Shown one piece after another: positions 61,834 to 64,000 of a DNA stretch of 64,000 bases. Below the pieces are notes generated by a model. The model did not search any database. It saw only the letters and a list, made by a program, of their open reading frames with translations, and had not been told where the DNA came from. Each line of letters begins with the position of its first letter. Position 1 is the first letter of the stretch. The position numbers were made by a program, and so were the translations under genes. The stretch is from Pseudomonas soli (lineage in GTDB: Bacteria > Pseudomonadota > Gammaproteobacteria > Pseudomonadales > Pseudomonadaceae): contig NZ_FOEQ01000003.1 in the NCBI RefSeq assembly GCF_900110655.1, positions 605,137 to 669,136 of the forward strand, given 5' to 3'.

Positions 61834-62796
61834 GTGATCAAACACAAGAAAGCACAGTGGCCGTGGCACGGGCTGACCGCGCTGGTCCTGGTGGGCCTGG
61901 CGATCAGCTTGTACCTGGCCACCTCGATGATTTCCTACGAGTGGCGCTGGAACCGCGTTCCGCAATACTTCGCCTACAAGGCCGAGGAAACCCAGCGTGC
62001 CGCCAACCCTGGCACGGTCGAGGAAATCGTGGTCTCCGGCGACAACGCCCGGGTCACCCTGAAGAGCGAGAGCGGCGACACCCAGTTCGTCGAAGTGGCC
62101 AAGGACAGCATGCTGCTGGCCCGTGGCGACGACGTCGCCGAGGGCGATGCCATCGGCGTCACCCGCCACTGGGCCGCTGGGCCTTTGGCCTGGGGCCTTT
62201 GGACCACGCTGTGGATCTCGGTCATATCCGGCGCCCTGGGCCTGGTTATCGGCCTGTTCGCCGGGCTCTGCCGGCTGTCGAGCAACCCCACCCTGCGTGA
62301 CCTGTCCACGGTCTATGTCGAACTGGTGCGCGGCACGCCGCTGCTGGTACAGATCTTCATCTTCTACTTCTTCATCGGCACCGTGCTCAATCTGTCCCGG
62401 GAGTTTGCCGGGGTAGCGGCGTTGGCACTGTTCACTGGCGCCTACGTGGCCGAGATCGTCCGTGCCGGGGTGCAGTCGATCGCCAAGGGCCAGAACGAGG
62501 CGGCTCGCTCGCTCGGCCTGAATGGCGCGCAGTCCATGCGCCACGTGATCCTGCCCCAGGCGTTCAAACGCGTACTGCCGCCGCTGGCGGGGCAGTTCAT
62601 CAGCCTGGTCAAGGACACTTCGCTGGTGTCGGTGATCGCCATCACCGAGCTGACCAAGAGCGGTCGCGAGGCCATCACCACCTCGTTCTCGACCTTCGAG
62701 ATCTGGTTCTGCGTGGCGGGGCTGTACTTGCTGATCAACCTGCCGCTGTCGCACATTGCCAGCCGGCTCGAGCGGAGGCTTGCGCAAAGTGATTGA
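61834..62796 (+). CDS. Amino acid ABC transporter permease
   Basis: 320 residues. One N-terminal helix (about 14-32), then about 85 mostly hydrophilic, beta-like residues, then the five-helix HisM/GlnP-type permease with [18 protein letters not shown] and the EAA loop [26 protein letters not shown]. The long segment between helix one and the core is not part of usual HisM/GlnP permeases, which have about 220 residues. The start is GTG at 61834. It overlaps the ATPase gene by 8 bases. Confidence 0.92.
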   Translation: MIKHKKAQWPWHGLTALVLVGLAISLYLATSMISYEWRWNRVPQYFAYKAEETQRAANPGTVEEIVVSGDNARVTLKSESGDTQFVEVAKDSMLLARGDDVAEGDAIGVTRHWAAGPLAWGLWTTLWISVISGALGLVIGLFAGLCRLSSNPTLRDLSTVYVELVRGTPLLVQIFIFYFFIGTVLNLSREFAGVAALALFTGAYVAEIVRAGVQSIAKGQNEAARSLGLNGAQSMRHVILPQAFKRVLPPLAGQFISLVKDTSLVSVIAITELTKSGREAITTSFSTFEIWFCVAGLYLLINLPLSHIASRLERRLAQSD

Positions 62797-63523
62797 AGTC
62801 CGTGACCTGCTTAAAGTCTTCGACACCCGCGGCCAAGTGGTGCGTGCGGTGGACAACGTCACCACCCAGGTCGCCAAGGGCGAAGTGGTGGTGGTGCTGG
62901 GCCCGTCCGGTTCGGGCAAGTCCACCTTCCTGCGTTGCTTGAACGGCCTGGAGCATTTCGACCAGGGCCATGTGTCCATCAATGGCGTGCAGCTGGACGA
63001 CCCTAAGACCGATATCAACGCCTACCGCCGTGAAGTCGGCATGGTGTTCCAGCACTTCAACCTGTTCCCGCACATGACTGTGCTGGAGAACCTGTGCTTG
63101 GCGCAGAAAGTGGTACGCAAGCGCAACAAGGCCGATCGTGAAGCCAAGGCCCGGGCGTTGCTGGAAAAGGTCGGTATCGCCCAGAAGGCCAACGAGTACC
63201 CGTCGCGCCTCTCAGGTGGCCAGCAGCAGCGGGTAGCCATCGCCCGCGCCCTGGCGATGGATCCGAAGGTGATGTTGTTCGACGAACCGACCTCGGCGCT
63301 CGACCCGGAGATGGTCGGGGAGGTGCTGGATGTGATGAAGACCCTGGCCCAGGAAGGCATGACCATGGTCTGCGTGACGCACGAGATGGGCTTTGCCCGG
63401 GAAGTGGCGGATCGGGTGTTGTTCTTCGATCACGGCAAGCTGTTGGAAGATTCGCCGCCAAAGGCGTTCTTCGATGCGCCGAAGGACCCTCGGGCCCAGG
63501 CGTTCTTGCGGCAAGTTTTGTGA
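62789..63523 (+). CDS. Amino acid ABC transporter ATP-binding protein
   Basis: 244 residues: Walker [11 protein letters not shown]-loop region [10 protein letters not shown], signature LSGGQQQR, Walker [15 protein letters not shown], and the His switch CVTHEMG. This is the GlnQ/HisP-type ATPase that powers uptake. The GTG at 62789 overlaps the permease stop (GTGATTGA) and has GCGGAGG about 11 bp upstream; an earlier frame start would add residues not found in the family. Confidence 0.96.
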   Translation: MIEVRDLLKVFDTRGQVVRAVDNVTTQVAKGEVVVVLGPSGSGKSTFLRCLNGLEHFDQGHVSINGVQLDDPKTDINAYRREVGMVFQHFNLFPHMTVLENLCLAQKVVRKRNKADREAKARALLEKVGIAQKANEYPSRLSGGQQQRVAIARALAMDPKVMLFDEPTSALDPEMVGEVLDVMKTLAQEGMTMVCVTHEMGFAREVADRVLFFDHGKLLEDSPPKAFFDAPKDPRAQAFLRQVL

Positions 63524-63650
63524 GGATGTTGAGGCCTGCGTAATTCGTGGGTGAAATATATCTGATCAAACTGTTCAGGCCTCTTGCCATATATTGGTGA
63601 GAGGCCTGGTTGTCGAAATACCTCTAGCCTCCAATCAAAGAACGCTCTCT

Positions 63651-63712
63651 CTTGATCTTGATCTTGATCTTGATCTTGATCTTGATCTTGATCTTGATCT
63701 TGATCTTGATCT
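63651..63712. repeat. Hexanucleotide tandem repeat (CTTGAT)10
   Basis: Ten perfect copies of CTTGAT from 63651 to 63710 plus a partial copy. It lies in the intergenic region after the ABC transporter. Each unit contains GATC across the junction. Confidence 0.98.
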
Positions 63713-63777
63713 GCTTTTGCTTCTAGGTGCGCGATAGTTCAGGCGACACAAATTGCGACTTCAGGAGGCCGAACGCA

Positions 63778-63869
63778 GGTCTTGCGGAGGGAGGTGACGG
63801 GCATGGATGCCCGTCAAGCGCTGCGCCCCAGGATGGGGCGTTCAGCGCGGTCCTCCCGGGAGCAAGGCC
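63778..63869. repeat. Structured repeat-like element (nested hairpins)
   Basis: An outer stem (63778-63785 with 63862-63869, one G-U), a second stem GGGAGG/CCTCCC (63789-63794 with 63852-63857), and two inner hairpins: GACGGGCAT-GG-ATGCCCGTC (63796-63815) and GCGCTG-CGCCCC...GGGGCG-TT-CAGCGC (63818-63848). Together they form a three-way junction. The sequence is familiar to me as a type found scattered between Pseudomonas genes, but this was not verified. Confidence 0.5.
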
Positions 63870-64000
63870 GGAGTGAGGGGACCCCGGAGCGAAGCGTAGG
63901 GGCCGGATGAATGGAGCGATGTACGGATCACCCACATGGGTTACACAAAAGTTCACTCACATAGGTGAAAACACCTTGAGTGTTACATAACCATCAGTGG

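Larger units (their letters stand above)
63524..64000. other. Right-end intergenic region without a recognised gene
   Basis: About 477 bp after the ABC transporter hold the hexanucleotide repeat and the structured element. A 77-codon open frame on the minus strand (63723-63956) covers the structured element; its Pro/Ala/Ser-rich product looks like a by-product of the repeat sequence. The last 50 bases contain short inverted repeats (TTCAC...GTGAA) and no start signal that can be judged. Confidence 0.6.

Noticed and set aside
63651..63712. CRISPR-like array
   Set aside because: The repeats are direct hexamers without spacers; no cas genes nearby.
63723..63956. 77-codon open frame on the minus strand at the right end
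   Set aside because: It coincides with the structured repeat; Pro/Ala/Ser-rich product without recognisable domain or clear ribosome site.

Overview
The window is chromosomal DNA of a fluorescent Pseudomonas, most likely of the P. putida group (P. putida / entomophila / mosselii type). Reasons: high-GC coding sequence; the betT-betIBA choline locus; the Pseudomonas-type five-step hut pathway (hutF plus hutG); glnA-ntrBC; typA-thiI; opgGH; and many long REP-type palindromes between genes. From memory the gene order resembles the P. putida KT2440 region from selO to opgGH; this could not be checked here.

Layout. 1-7.8 kb: 3' end of a ParA-family ATPase, then on the minus strand trxC, selO, a MscK-type mechanosensitive channel and a NhaP2-type K+/H+ antiporter (redox and osmotic functions). 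8-14.4 kb: choline to glycine betaine conversion, with betIBA on the minus strand, a perfect 20-bp BetI-type palindrome ahead of betI, and divergent betT. 14.5-19.7 kb: envelope cluster of polysaccharide deacetylase, CtpA protease, EnvC-type amidase activator and gpmI. 19.9-21.1 kb: rhodanese-like membrane protein, grxC, secB. 21.2-27.3 kb: trmL, a small membrane protein, then nitrogen control: ntrC, ntrB, a secreted AroQ-gamma chorismate mutase and glnA. Sigma-54 promoter and NtrC-box candidates lie before glnA, before ntrB and just beyond ntrC, the last possibly driving an NrsZ-type small RNA. 27.6-36 kb: thiI, typA, a YkgJ-type cysteine cluster protein, glgP, fbp, a DUF924 protein. 36-39 kb: a dCache chemoreceptor, a small lipoprotein and a lipocalin (blc). 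39-49 kb: complete histidine utilisation locus, hutF on the minus strand and hutC-hutD-hutU-hutH-hutT-hutI-hutG on the plus strand, with two HutC-type operators. 49-54.5 kb: one very large gene (1837 codons) for a leucine-rich-repeat protein with a C-terminal NEL (IpaH-type) E3 ubiquitin ligase domain. 54.7-60.7 kb: pip, dtd, opgG, opgH. 60.9-63.5 kb: polar amino acid ABC transporter (binding protein, permease, ATPase). 63.5-64 kb: no gene, but a ten-copy hexanucleotide repeat followed by a highly structured sequence.

Most of the window is conserved core genome. The accessory-looking items are the NEL effector, the small RNA candidate beyond ntrC with a local 31-bp tandem duplication, and the structured repeat at the right end. 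The NEL protein is the most unusual: it belongs to a family of host-directed ubiquitin ligases, its LRR module appears to be internally duplicated, and no secretion system gene is visible nearby.
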